NCBI RefSeq assembly: GCF_041146795.1 | Contig: NC_135174.1 | Span: 18,408,878-18,472,877 of the forward strand | Length of the DNA: 64,000 bases | Direction of reading: 5' to 3' | From: Maylandia zebra | Taxonomy: Eukaryota > Chordata > Actinopteri > Cichliformes > Cichlidae | In this document: positions 51,549 through 64,000 of the stretch, one piece after another | How the letters are laid out: every line of letters starts with the position of its first letter | How positions within the stretch are numbered: position 1 is the stretch's first letter | The notes under the pieces: model-generated | The model's input: the letters and a program-made list of their open reading frames with translations, nothing else | What the model was told of the DNA's origin: nothing | Database searches by the model: none | Translations under genes and position numbers: made by a program

Positions 51549-53740
51549 CATAGAGCTTTCCAGAAACTTTGTTTTTTAAGGGAATATAGGTGTGAGCACT
51601 TTGGCCACTTTGTTTTTGTGCTACGCTGCCAGTGATGCTCAGCACTTGATCCCCAGCTCAAGAAACCACTCTGTGTAAGTTTTACATAATATATGTGCAC
51701 CACTTGAGCTGACTGGCTGAACTACATCCACAAGGTGGGCTGTTAAAATGTGTAATTCATAAACTGAAGTGATAATTTCATGGTGCAAACCTTCCACAGA
51801 TTCATATGTTAATATCCTCGCCTGTAGACTTAGTGGAAGTGAGGGATTGGAGATTATTTTTATTTTGTGTATTTGATGCAGGGGTTTGTAAGGTGTCAGC
51901 AAGCGCCAGAAAGCTTTATTTTCAACTGACAGTGCATTCCTTTTCTCCTGCCTGCCTTTATTATCAATTGCTATTTTGAGCTTGGATTTTCTTCTAAAAT
52001 TGGCATTATTGTTATATTCCTTCTTCCCGTCAACGCCCCGTGTGCTGTGTTCATCGCCCCTGCTGTGCATCTGCCCAGCTGCTGCTGCTCATTTTTTAAA
52101 GATGCATAGAAGTAAGTGTGAAATCTACAGGATGAGACATGATTGTATAACCTATCACACATTTAATGAGCCATTTCATATCATTTTCTGGGGCTAGGAG
52201 CAACCTCTTTTATGTACATGGTGTAGAATTATGGCCGCCCAAACTGAACACTTCAGCATTGATGTTGATGGATGTTGCGTGAAAGCAAAGTGAAAATGAT
52301 TTGTTAAGGAAGACACGGCCACTAAGCTGTGCATCCTTGGTTTGTTGTTGCTGCTTGAGCCACACAAAGAGAATTTAAAAAAAGGCTTCAACTTCCTCAG
52401 CTCATTATAATGAAAGAGAGAGAGAGAGCAGAGTGGTACAGTAAGCGGAGAGCAGTGTCGGAGCACCACAGTCAGCAATTTTTATGAAATGTATGCGCGG
52501 CTTGATGTACTGCCAGTCGCACACTTTTCAGTCTCCTTCTCTGCAGAGATGAAAATCACATTTGATCCAGTTTGATAACAGAACTGGGTCATGGTTTGAG
52601 AAATGTTCCTGGCTCTACAGCAGGGACACACGCACAACCGTAACACATTCGTAGACACACAACACTCTCTATGCCTGCTTAGTATATAGTTGGCCAGCAG
52701 CCCCTCCGTCACCAATTAATTTTATTGGGAGTTAATCACATCATTCATGGTCTTTAAGAACAAGCAGTCGTCACTTTAAATCAAAGCTCTCAATGTACTT
52801 CAGTGATGTGGCCATGAATGGAGACATTCTATTTGGGTGAATGGTATCAATTTTATGTGCAAGATTACTCAGTAAATGTAAAGTTATAGCGAATACTTTC
52901 AGCTTTAAATAAATATCTCAGCAAGTACTTGTGATCACCAGAGCATGTAAGCTAATCTAATGACTGTTAGGTTGCTTTTTCTAAGTAACACTCTTATATT
53001 TTATAGGAGTGTTACTTAGAAAAAGGGATTTACTCCTGCCTTCTTCTCCTAATAGCAGCCAAAATTGGCAGCATTCCCACTGGCTTTAGCTTTGTGTTTT
53101 GTAGAAATTAGCTAATGTAGCATGCTAAGGCTATCCATTATAAACACAAGCTTGTTAGCATTTTCTTAAAATCGTTGCTCAAGGCCTCACTAGCAAAGAC
53201 AATTACAGTTTACTATAAACCTTTAGCTAATATTCATTCGATTATTAATAAATTATTGAACAACACAGTCAGATGAGCTACATTTAAATTCTAGAAATTC
53301 AAGACAAGGAAGAGGACCAGTCCAACACGCCTGTGATGTTGATGCCTCTTTGCAACAGAGCTGAATCAATTTTTCATGTGCAGTCCATGCTACTTCTTCA
53401 GGAAATGACCCAAATCCTTCCTAAAGCACTAGCCCTCTTGTAAAAGTGAACATTTATGAGTTAAAAAAAACAGCTAGATTTAATCTTTATGTCAACATAA
53501 GGGTCCCTGATATTTAGTGATAAATGTAAGTGCACTGAGAAGAGTCAACATTTTGGTCAAGAGTTAAAAGCACTAAATTAAAGCAGCAATTTTCTGCCTT
53601 TAGTGATAAAACCAAAGAGTCGCAGAGAAATAGGTTATACTACCAAATATTTACTCTCCACAACTATTGCTGACTTCAAACTGAAAGCACAAAATTGGAT
53701 AACAAAGACAAAAAGACACAGCATTTTAGAGTTCATTTAA
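51549..53740. other. Intergenic DNA, contains one strong hairpin
   Basis: No gene supported. A 143-codon minus-strand ORF (51639-52070) has no recognisable motif and low-complexity flanks. A short GA tract is near 52411. Confidence 0.5.
52975..53025. repeat. Perfect 19-bp inverted repeat, 13-base loop
   Basis: Arms 52975-52993 (CTTTTTCTAAGTAACACTC) and 53007-53025 are exact reverse complements around TTATATTTTATAG. Its origin is unknown; it resembles a microRNA-like or foldback-insertion structure, but the arms are short for a precursor. Confidence 0.9.
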
Positions 53741-55567
53741 CTTTATTGAGAGCTGTGAAGGTCACAGAGCAGCTAGCCATGCAGAGAACTAGCCTGGTAG
53801 TGCGCATTTAGATTTTAGATTCACCTGGTAATACTGATCCTGAGCCAATTTTGGTTCTAGTCAGTGAGGATAATGTTTAAGAGTAGCATGGTACAGACTA
53901 ATTCAAGATGTAAAAGCAAGTCCAAATTCAAATCCTTGCAAAAGCACACCGACACACGTGTGGATACACTGGAAATAAGCAGAGTATAAAATAAGGTGAG
54001 TGACTAGAACTGTTGTGCATAGTATCTGAAAAGACTTGTGCTGACAGGGGTAGTTGTTAATTGAGCAAAGAGATGCATACATAGGTAAGTAAGACAATAA
54101 ATAGTAATTTCCTGTAAGTTGTAACTGAAATTAATGCCCTTAGTTGGGTCCTGGATAGCTGCAAACCTCTTAACCAGAGTGCTATTCAGAGCCGCTATAT
54201 ACAATATTTTTAAGGCTATTTACAAATACTGTCATAATTGTATTTACAGTTATTGCCACAACAAAGGCAGTCCGTGACTGCCTTATTGTTTTCAAATGAC
54301 AGAGCAATAAACCAAGTGTCGTGAGGTGATTTAGTCTTTTTCCTAACCCTGGTCTCTCTTTAATACTTATCACTTATGTGTGCTGGGAGAAACTTGCCAT
54401 TGATTTAAAATAACATAAACTTTTGAGTGTCTGAGAGACTGAAAGTTGGAAGAGTTTAATAAATCATCCTGGATTATTTCTTTGCTCTGCTCTGTCCAGG
54501 AGGAAAAGCAAGCACATCAAAAAGTCCTAACATTGACACCATCCTCATGCTGAAGTACACAACTAGATATGACCGCGAATATTACAGGACATTACATACA
54601 GATAGACATGGCTTGGTGTTTATATGATGAAGAAAGCAGATTCTAGTGGATGGTTTTTAACGCTACACTGAACAGAGTGAATTATGAAATCTGTGTGTGT
54701 AAAGAAAGTGCGACTGAAGGGCACACTGACAAAGAAACTCCCCGAGGTGCACGTAAAGCATTTGTCACATCAGAGCTGTGAAGAGCACAAATGTACGATA
54801 TTCCAATCACCGGAGAGCAGTCTGAAATGTAAAAACCTCAGAATCTGTGTGTGTCATTAATAAAAGATGTAGCCGAGAAGACTTACTTTTATATATTATG
54901 TAATACCTGAATCTTTTTCTACTCGGAGCAGAAGTGACACATATCCATATCATGATGTAAAATGTGCTCATATAGAGCTGCAGTGTGGACATCCAAATAT
55001 GGTTTAAATTCTCAGCTAAATCTATCAAATCCAGGCGGTTTAACAGGGTTTCAAACAAACAGCCAGACAGTGTGTTTGCACAACGCACCACAATAAACAG
55101 CTACAGACTTTCACAATGTCTCGTTTCCTCTACAAAAACAATGACATTAAGACAGTTTGCTTACAATGTCTCTTTAGGCTTGGACAAGCCTCGACATCAT
55201 AATTAAAAAGTCCTCTCTTCTTTCTCACAAACAGATGGCCAATGGAGATGGCTATTGAGGTAGCCAGACTTCCTGCACACTTATCCTCTTCCACATAATG
55301 CTACATTTCATTTGTGAGGGTATAAAAAAGGAAAGCTGTGCTACAAGAAAAGTAGCTCTAAATAATTGCAAGGAAGCCCCTGCATCCTTTAGGTCTTAAA
55401 CTGCGGTAAAAAGCAAAGTTGTGAGTTATCTTCCACTCACACTGCTTTCACTGCCACATTTTTGAGATGGAGGCGGGTGGTTGGTGGTCAGTGAGGTGTT
55501 GGCTAAACACTCCTGAGTATTCCTCCATCACTGTAACAAAATGAGGGTCAAGGCGAAAGCAGCACCG
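53741..55567 (-). other. stac2: Inferred 3' UTR of stac2
   Basis: CAATAAAG on the reverse strand (signal at 53742-53747) followed by T/G-rich sequence is a plausible polyadenylation site. It would give a 3' UTR of about 1.8 kb. No coding sequence is seen between it and the stop at 55568. Confidence 0.45.
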
Positions 55568-58500
55568 TCATATTTCTAGCAGACACTTCACAGGAACCAG
55601 GCCCCTCTTCTTCCCGCTGCTCAGCCGGAGGAAGTCGTCAATCTCCTCGTTCTTCCCGATACAGATCTGCAGAGGGAGAGTCAGACGGTGAGGAAAGGCA
55701 AGAAGAGAGGACAATGGAGCAGGTGGAAGGGCAAGTGAAATAAAAATAAATAAATATATGTGAGTTTCTGGACTGAGGCAAAAAAAAAACAAAAAAAAAA
55801 ACCAGTCATAACATGCAGTCCTCGGTAATCTCAGCAGTTTTTTGCATTCATTTGCATAGATTTTGAAAAGGCTTTCAGCGTGCAAGAGAAACTGTGTGTA
55901 TTTTACAGTCTCACCTGGGACTCTTTCACAGTCATCTGGCCTTTGTCTCGGTTGCCGTGGAAACCAGTAGTGACCTTCCACACCCTCTCACCAGGGCGGA
56001 TACGCTGCACAAAGTTGGCCGGAAAAAATCCCACCTTGTTTCTGCTTTTCCCCTGGCAAACACACCCAACCAAGGACACACACATGCACAAACATTTAGC
56101 CCGTTAGTCTAAACAGAGAGGAAAAAAAGGTCTGCACTGGTTGTAGTATAAAAATAGATCTCACTCACTGGGTTTTCACTCAACTTTGCTCACTCGCTTA
56201 AGGTAAATTATTTCATATCATGTCCGCTTATGTTCCAACACGAGTATGTTATTCAGAGGCAGCTTCCTCTGCAGCCCTCAAATAAGCATCACATTTGTAG
56301 CACAATAAGAAAAATGAATTAGAATGAACCGTCACAATTAGCAAGAAATCTGGAATTAAAAAGAGATTTCTGAGTTTTTGTTCCCTAATTAGCAACACAG
56401 CCACTAGACCAAAAAGCATTTTTGTATTTGTGAAGCCCTAATCCCCTGCTATTCTCTTCAGAGACTCTGGCACACAAGCATACAAAACCCAGGAATGGAA
56501 TGCTGGAGTTGCACAACTCAAAATTTACCCATTTTGCTGGCTTGGCTGAGTCCTTGCTTAAACTGAAAGCATATATAAAAGGGAAACAGCAGATTTCTGC
56601 AGAGTGTAAGTATCTCTTTTGGAAGGTGGTTTGTATGTTTTTTTTTGTTTTTTTTGTTGAAATAACAGTAGCACTGTTTGTGCATTTGTAGCTGAAGTCA
56701 CTAGACTGTCCTGAATCAGTTTAAACACATTCTGAATGAAGAATTGTACTGCGTTTAAATCAAGTCACAAATATTGTTTTCTGAAGTAATTTGGTTTGTA
56801 CTCTTTAAGAAGGAAAATAGAAAAATCCAACAAAAATATTTATTTACAGTCAATTTTAAATGAGCCCCTTGATGATCTTTTCATTCATTTAATTGAGGCT
56901 TCTTCGTTAACTAAAATTAGCCGCAGGAAAATAGTTCCTCTGCTGCCACCGTGTCGGGTAAGACAAGCTTTTACTTTTCCCTGATGTTTTGTTATGTGAA
57001 GATTTGTCTGTCCTTCTGCTGGTCAAGGTTAAAATCGCCTGCCGTCTCATTAAAACACAGATTGCAATCTGTCCTCTTCCTCTTCATGTTAACTAGCTCT
57101 GCTAACAGTCACACCTGCCTTACTTCAGGGCTCAACTATCAACTCTGTTACTGTGACCAAACAGCTCTGCTTTGAAAGGAAGTTCAGATGTCGAGCTGAG
57201 GGTCCCATGTGTGATTCTGATAAATATATTGAGATACCCTGGATAAGTAAATATGTTATTTACAAAAGCACTGGCTCAGTTAAAAAGAAAGAAAATGTAA
57301 TGCTTCCGAATGACTTAGTGAATAGATAACACTTCGGTGCATTTCAATATAAAGTCTGTTTTATAAAGCCTACCTTCCACCAGTCTTCATTGGAATCATC
57401 TGTCACTTGAATTCTGTCACCAGGCCTGCAGAGAAAATAAAATATAGACCAGAGTGCAGTGAGCTGAGTATCCCTTGAGGAGGATTTTTACCACTTTAAA
57501 AGCAATAGTGTCAGGTTTGATGTTCACTTGTAATTTTATTCTATTTTTACCAAAAAAACCCCAAAAAACCCCCCAAAAAAACCAGTTAGTGTTAGATAAA
57601 CATCCATCAATCCATTCGCTTCCGCTTATCCTTTTTAGGGTCGCGGGGGGTGCTGGAGCCTATCCCAGCTGTCATAGGGCGAGAGGTGGGGTACACCCTG
57701 GACAGGTCACCAGTCTGTCGCAGGGCTAACACACAGAGGCATACAGTGAAAACTAATTCGACGCATATTGGCACCTATAGACAACAGGAAATACAAGATA
57801 CAATACTTCTGCTGTTTATCAACCCTTATTACAAAGTAAGAACTGGAGGTGGAGGTGGTATTTTTACATTGATGTAAACCATTTAGAGTTTTTCAAATGT
57901 CATTCAAAATACTAATAATAGCAGTAAGTATACAGCAGCAGAATAACACTGACCATTTTCAGGCTAGCGTGTGTGTTAAAGGGTTTGCCTGAACTGGAAC
58001 ACTTTTGATCAACCATTTGTGTCTTGGTGGGTTTTTTTTAATGTGCTATATAACGAAAATGGACTTCACTATGTAATTGTTCACTCTTCTATTATGTATA
58101 ATCCTGTAAATATCACAGCAGCCTGAGACGCTTCTTTCCATTAGTCTGAAGGCAACTGAAATAGCTGGCTGCCGGACTGTGTACTTTGGTCAGTTTTCCA
58201 TTAAAGTCACAACAGCAATCTTAATAGGCTGACCTAACTTTAATGAGCTGACCTTATTAAGGCCCAACAGTGGCTAAACTTCCTCCGTGTCCTTAGAAAG
58301 AATAACCTGGACCGGAAGATGCTGCTGGCCTTCTACTGGCTCCTCAAGTGGCGAGTGTGCTCTACTACTGCCTTGGTGTTTGGTACGCAGGGGCCACAAA
58401 TGAGAACAGGAAGGGTAATTAGGGTAATTAACAATGCCCCCCCCAAAAAAAAAAAAAAAAAAAAAAATCATTGACTGCTCTCTGCCACCCCTGGAGGCCA

Positions 58501-61500
58501 TCGCCAGATCCTTCTGTCTCAGAAAACCCAGGGCCATCATAGGTGACCCCGCCCACCACCTGTTTGACCTGCTGCCCTCTGGTCGGTGCCTCATGTCAAT
58601 CAGGTCCCACACCTCCAGACTCACCAACAGCTTCTTCCCCTGGGTCATTCAGACTGTTAAAAAACACTAACCCCCCACACCACACCACAGCCCACCCATC
58701 TCATTAATCTGAGTCATGGTCTGAGTAACCCTCATCACTCAGGCCGCTCACACACAGACTCTATACTCAGACAGTCCTTTTCACTGCTTCCAAACACTTT
58801 GCTCTCCAAAGTGTGCCTTTCTTTTGCTTTGTATATGTATTCTTCTAGTTTGTATATATTTCTTCTGTTTGCTATTTATTCCTGATTTTTTTTAAACTCC
58901 TGCACAGTTGGCACTAAGCACCCATAATTCCACCTTACATATACAGTAACAATAAAAGGCTATTTTATTCCAACCAACATTTACTTATCACTTCTGACTT
59001 GTATCTGCACACTTATCAAATAAAATTACAACAGCACAGTCAGCAGTCTCTGATGTCTAATAAACTGTTGCTATTTAAAAAAAAAAAAGATTAGAATACT
59101 TGTCTATCATATAGTTCTGGTATTCCCAACCTAGTAGAGATATCGGTTTGTCTGAGCTATTACTGTGAGTGGCTGATGCAGTACAGTACAAACATAGACA
59201 TGTGTGCTGAAATCCCAAGAAAAATGCAGTTAATTAGAGTTTCTTCAGATAATATTCATTAATAGAAACACAACTACTTTGTCTATATAAAGCCATAAGA
59301 AACATAACATTTAAGTGAAATGTAAGTGAATGCCATAAATTTACCAGACTGATGAATCCAGCAATGTCTGAACACTTATAACATTACTGAGCTTTCTTAG
59401 TGGACTGTTGTCCATGTAAAGAAATTCCTGATGTGCTGTCTTCTTGCACAGAATTATCCTCCAGATTACTGTTGGGTGTAATTCTACACTCAGCAGATTC
59501 CTGCATCTACTGACATACAAAAACTCCTTTTTTTAAACACACAGTGCAGCTGTTTGTCCTTCCTGACCTCCCAGCAAGCTCTCCCTTTCCAACCGAACCA
59601 TGCAACCCCCTACAATCATCCTGCTGGGCAGGCAGATGGTGGGTGAATGTCAGTAAAATTTTGTCCAGGTACACATTTTCTCATCTCTCGGAACTGAACA
59701 ATATTGATAACAAATGACACACACACAAACAGTAAACAAAGGAATTTTACTAACTGCAGCTCCAAATCGTTCTTCTCCTGAGGCAGAAACTTGTAGAGCG
59801 CCACATAGGTGTGAATAGAGCGAACCTCCACTCGTTTTGGAGTCTAACAAAACAAAAACCAGATGGAAAATCAAGATTGCTTTTTTGCATGCTTCTCTTG
59901 TGGAATCATCAAACATAAAAATATTTTTTGACAGAATGCATTTGTAATAATTAAAAAAAAAGAAGCTGAAATAACAGAGGAATGCTGACTACACACTTTT
60001 AGACTGACCCGTTCTTCTGAATCAGCCTTCTCGCTTTCAGGAGGGGTGAGCACTGGAGAGACAGACACAGAAACCAAAGACAGATAATATGCATGAGACA
60101 AAGAAAGGTCACATAGAAAAAAAAAATGAAAAAAATCAAGAAAGAGGGGTGGTGTAAGAGAAAGAAAGAAAAGACAAGACACAGGAAGAGGGAGAGCTCT
60201 TGTCACTTTGTGGCAAACAAGTAAGGCAGAAGGGAAGGTCATTCACTATAAAGTGGCAGCAGTACAAACAGAGATGAACTCTTCTCCTGGGACTAAAGTC
60301 AAAGAGGAAAAGTGCAGAAGACACACACTACCACCTCTACACTGTACTGTATATTATGTTAATGTGGTCCTTTAACTCTTTGACATTTATTTAGCAATTG
60401 TCCTTTACCAGAAACACATCACAATGTATTAGAGCTGAACATTTGTTCTTTAAATACTCAAACTGTGTAACGTATTGTTTCAAAACGTGTTTTTATGCAT
60501 TACATTTTTTCACTCAGTATTCAGATATTCTATAAAGTTGTTTTAATGACAAATTCTAGATTAATCCATTAACAATACCTATACAGTATCACTTTCAGGA
60601 CCAATGTACTGGTGCATGTTTTTTCTTTTGTCAGTATGTAGTCATAAAATGTTACACAAAGACCCTACACAAGGAATACTTTGGGGGGGGGGTGTTTGTT
60701 TTTGTAAACAATCAGTACGAGTCTGAAGCAACGCAATCTGAAACTAGAGCCCAGCTGCCAGAAGCAAGGAAAAATGTCAAAACTTAAAAAAGAAAAAGAG
60801 TAAACTACATCTACCGGAAGCTCTAAAGCTCACACATGGACATGCTCTGTCTCATTTGTTTAGTGTTAGCTTGAAATTAAAAATAGCTTTAAAAGAAAAG
60901 AAGGTGGGTTATGCAAGGGACTATTTCTTGGCTAAGCACAGTGACGTCCCTGGACTCTGGACCAGTTACCCAACAGTGATGAACAAATACTCAACTAATG
61001 TCTATATCTGTCCAGCATGAGATTTTAACCAGTCTTTTTTTTTTAAAGGGAAATTGTTACTGAATAAGAAACTACTGGTAGCATGAGACAATACCTGCAT
61101 CCTACAGAGTATGCACAGGTAGTCCACCTCCTCTAGGATGGCACATTAATATGCACCATTTTCCAGGAGGTTCACCGTGTCTCCCAGCGCAGTCTCAAGA
61201 GCTTGGAAGAGATTCCAGGAGACTGGCAGTTAGGAGAGCTGAACAGGGTGGTAGAAGGTCCTTAACCCATCAGAAAGACCGGTATCTGTTCCTTTGTGCA
61301 AAGAGGAACAGGATGATGCCAGAGCTAAAAAAAAATGACCTCCAGCAGGACACTGGTGTGAATGCTTCTGACCAAACAGTCAGGCCACCCTCATGAAGTC
61401 TGTTCCTGAGAACCCAGTATCCTAGTTGCCCTGTGCTCATTACCCATGGAGCTCGACCGGCATTTGCCATAGAATAAAAGCAGGTCCACTGCCTTGTGAT

Positions 61501-62617
61501 TTTCAAAGAAATAAGCATGTTCATACTGAGCACACATGAGAGATGTCAAAAGGTCTGGAGAAGAGCTGGAGAATGTTATGCTGCCTGTAACACATAATGC
61601 AGCATGATCAGTTTTGGTGGTGGGTCAGTGATGGTTTGAGAGGGAGGCACAAACATATACAGCCCAGGCAACAGCACCCTGACTCAGACTGTCCAGGAGC
61701 TCAGTGATGTCCTGGTCCAGATCTGGGAGGAGAACCTCCAGAACACCATCCATCATCTCATTAGAAGCATGCCTGACAATGTTGAGGAGGCTATACAATT
61801 AAATTAGTTGCTGAAATTAAATTTTGGCAAAATAAACATCAATTTTTTCACTTTGATTTTCAGTGTGTTTTTGAATCAAGTCCTCTGTAAGTTGATACTT
61901 TTCATTACAATTAAAACAGATACCCAGCATGATTGTTTTCCCCTATTGAGATCTGATGTTATGTTAAGAATAATCCTCAAGGAATTTTAGCATGACAACA
62001 TAACAAAATGCATTTCCTGTATTCAAGAAAATATTTAACTTACTTCCTGGGATGTGATCCTCTTCAGCTATAGGCTGGTTTTCTAGTTTGTCTTGCAGTT
62101 TTTCTTCCTATGATAAAGACAGGAAGAACAATATTCTTGCAAGAAATTATATCAACATAGATTTTTCTGAATGATGAGGGTTGTCAGTGTATTTTATGTG
62201 TGTGTGTCTGCCTGTGTGCATTTATACCTCATGACAGGGTGATTCTGAGATACTGCTGAAGCTGGATTGACTCAACTGAGCCAGTGTCATTCCGTAGCGC
62301 AAGGCCTCATACACAGGATCAACAGTGCTATTATCTGCTTCTACATATGACCAGACGAAAAGGAAAAGATCATCATATGTGCAGTTTTATAGATGACACT
62401 ATACTGAGACACACGCACACACGCACGCCTCTCATGTATAAAGCATTAAAGGCCGCAGACATGGTGATTAGTCATCCTCGGAGTCTAGTTATTTGCTGCT
62501 GAGATAAATCAGTCTGTGCTTCCATCACTCACCCTGCGCAGCAGGAGCCTCTCTAACCACACCCAGTGGATCAATGGTAAGAAGAGGAGAGCTGAAGTTT
62601 CTTTTAAAAGCTCCTGT
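55568..62617 (-). CDS. stac2: SH3 and cysteine-rich domain protein 2 (3' half)
   Basis: Adaptor of the STAC family, which binds L-type calcium channels and slows their inactivation. Eight in-phase exons are visible: 62617-62533, 62340-62228, 62107-62044, 60052-60009, 59843-59755, 57425-57374, 56052-55915, 55666-55568, giving the last 227 residues. PVYEALRYGMTLAQL and SSFSSISESP precede the first SH3 domain (TYVALYKFLPQEKNDLELQ, PGDRIQVTDDSNEDWWK, VGFFPANFVQRI). The second SH3-like segment ends SSGKKRGLVPVKCLLEI. The wording is closer to STAC2 than to STAC or STAC3 as I recall them, and rpl19 lies next door as in mammals. The N-terminal part with the zinc-binding C1 domain must lie beyond 64,000. 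Introns carry Tc1-like, LINE and other repeats. Confidence 0.93.
57595..57735 (+). repeat. Dispersed fish repeat (CCATTCGCTTCCGCTTATCC type)
   Basis: CATCCATCAATCCATTCGCT, then TCGCGGGG, then GGGGTACACCCTGGACAGGT is a string found in a very common teleost dispersed repeat. Truncated copy in a stac2 intron. Confidence 0.6.
58255..58965 (+). mobile_element. LINE 3' end (ORF2 C-terminus and 3' UTR)
   Basis: The frame up to 58670 ends with DPAHHLFDLLPSGRCLMSIR and FFPWVIQ, the usual C-terminal region of L2/CR1/Rex-type LINE reverse-transcriptase proteins. Upstream, another frame has LNFLRVLRKNNLDRKMLLAF from the same region. An A-rich tract interrupts it near 58440-58467. The 3' UTR ends with AATAAAAGGC near 58950. 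5'-truncated, antisense to stac2. Confidence 0.7.
61090..61940 (+). mobile_element. Tc1-like transposon, internally deleted (stac2 intron)
   Basis: Third Tc1 subfamily: CACCGTGTCTCCCAGCGCAG, AAATGACCTCCAGCAGGACA, GAGCTCGACCGGCATTTGCC, TTTGGTGGTGGGTCAGTGAT and CAGACTGTCCAGGAGCTCAG occur in transposase order, then ATTTTGGCAAAATAAACATC near the 3' end. Sequence between the central DDE region and the C-terminal part is missing. Inserted between the stac2 exons at 62107-62044 and 60052-60009. Confidence 0.85.
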
Positions 62618-62926
62618 CTGACATACCAGGAGAGAGACAGCAGAGAAGGAAAGAGAAAGGGAGAAATGTTACTTGAAGTGGAAAAATGCTTTTGTAGGCT
62701 TTATCAAAGAAAAGCAGAACATACTTATACATACTTACAGAAAATACTCATGAACTCTGAGTAATTGAAAAGGTTCAAATGTGAATGCACTCAAAAGAAT
62801 CTTGTTTGTGCTTTTCAAAACTGCAAATTATATATTTTCTTTGAGTTTTATTCAAATTAAATAAAACTAATTTTTACCCATGTGAAAAATACTAAAACAT
62901 ACTGCAGTAAATAAAACGCAAAACGT

Positions 62927-63560
62927 GTTTTATTACACCTACGAGACCTCTTTTGCCTTTAGAAGCGCTTCAAGGCTTAGATTCAACAAGGTGCTGGAAA
63001 CATTCCTCAGAGATTTTGGTCTGTATTGACATGACAGCCTCCCACAGTTGCTGCTCATCTGTGATACAAATCTCTTGTTACACGACAGCTTAAAGGTACT
63101 CTATTGGATTCAAATGTGGTGGCTCTGGAAGCAATTTACGCAGACCAAACTCATTGTCGTATTCAGGGAACCACTTTGACATTATTTGAGCTTTGTGACA
63201 TGGTGTGTCATCCTGCTGGAAGCAGCCATCAAAGGATGCGTACACTGTGGTCTTAATAGGGATGGACACGGTCAGCAACAATACTTAGGCAGGCTGTGGG
63301 GTTTAAATGACGCTCACTTTGTACTGAGGGGCCCAAATGTGCCAAGAAAACTTCCCCCACACCATCACCGCCATAAACCACCAAAAGCTGAAGGCAGGAT
63401 AGCTCCATGCTTTCATGTTGTTTGTGCTCAACAGAACAGACAATGTCTTTCAGTCCTCTATTGTTCAATTTTGGTGAACCACTCTATTTGAGAGCCTCAT
63501 TTTTCCTCTTCTTAACTACCAGGAGTGGCACCGGCTGTGGTCTTCTGCTGTTGCAGCACA
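62927..63560 (-). mobile_element. Tc1-like transposon fragment
   Basis: Reverse-strand copy of the subfamily also seen at 30102 and 42590. ATTCAACAAGGTGCTGGAAA, CTATTGGATTCAAATGTGGT and GTGACATGGTGTGTCATCCT (plus strand) correspond to the 3' half of its transposase gene. The 5' half is absent. Confidence 0.85.
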
Positions 63561-64000
63561 TTTGCATGCAGGCAATCAAATACAACTCTTCTGTCAGATG
63601 ACACTAGGATCACAGAGATATGCACACATATCTGGTGACTGAAAGCATAATGGTCCAAAGTAACAAAGGCAAAATATTACTGCTGGGATGTCGTGTGAGA
63701 CAACAGACTATAAAGGTGCACCTTAAAATATGGCAAAAATGAAGGGATATTTATCAAAGCACATACTAAGGTAGTTCATGTGTCTTGAACGCAATAAATG
63801 CAAAATATTGTTCATATTTTTCCATCAGAGGCTTAAATTTTATGGATTGTAGCATGAAGGAATGCATTCCTGATGAATGAGCAGGCAGTGGTTCAGTACT
63901 GACCCCCCCCTGACTAACCAGTGGCAGTCAACATCTGACAAGGTGTTAATTTTTGTTAGCATGACGTTTACAAGCAAAGTGTGTTAGCACTACACTAAGC
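63561..64000. other. Probable stac2 intron
   Basis: No exon recognised. Contains a short C-tract near 63904. The preceding stac2 exons should lie beyond the window edge. Confidence 0.4.

Noticed and set aside
51639-52070. 143-codon minus-strand ORF
   Set aside because: No recognisable domain, no promoter or polyadenylation context, and composition typical of chance ORFs in intergenic DNA.

Overview
The window looks like nuclear DNA of a teleost fish, probably a percomorph. The genes are vertebrate and intron-rich with GT-AG junctions. The repeats (Tc1/mariner of several subfamilies, hAT elements, Ty3/Gypsy-like LTRs, LINE tails) are typical of fish. All calls come from reading the sequence and recalling protein families; no search was run.

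Region 1-9,200 is lineage-specific DNA. Its centre is an intact, single-exon 549-residue ORF (5130-6779) that I do not recognise. It has nested internal repeats and a C-terminal membrane anchor. In front of it lie two consensus CRE sites around an E-box, a TATA box, and a perfect 15-bp inverted repeat that includes most of the TATA box. Copies of one ~350-bp sequence lie at the left window edge and after the gene, which suggests a local tandem duplication. Region 9,200-14,000 holds a hAT element broken by a solo LTR and a LINE tail, then a small cluster of tRNA-Leu and tRNA-Gln genes and relics.

Region 14,400-36,700 holds two minus-strand genes. The first is an FRMD1/FRMD6-like FERM-domain gene (12 coding exons, 14417-18778). 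The second is a complete gpam gene for mitochondrial glycerol-3-phosphate acyltransferase 1 (20 coding exons, 827 residues, 22279-33698), with a probable non-coding first exon near 36.6 kb. All gpam junctions were read by eye and keep one open frame.

Region 36,700-39,400 is a short divergent promoter followed by the complete plus-strand rpl19 gene (6 exons, 197 residues). Region 39,400-55,500 has no gene I can support. It contains several Tc1-like copies, a Tc1-type MITE, a gypsy-like LTR, a 720-bp hAT MITE with an 8-bp target duplication, and a perfect 19-bp hairpin. Region 55,568-62,617 is the 3' half of stac2 (8 exons, minus strand); its 5' half lies beyond the window. The rpl19-stac2 pair is also adjacent in mammals, whereas gpam beside rpl19 is not the mammalian arrangement.

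The genes do not form a pathway. They cover lipid synthesis (gpam), translation (rpl19), calcium-channel modulation (stac2) and a cortical FERM scaffold. The most novel item is the repeat-bearing tail-anchored ORF and its promoter.
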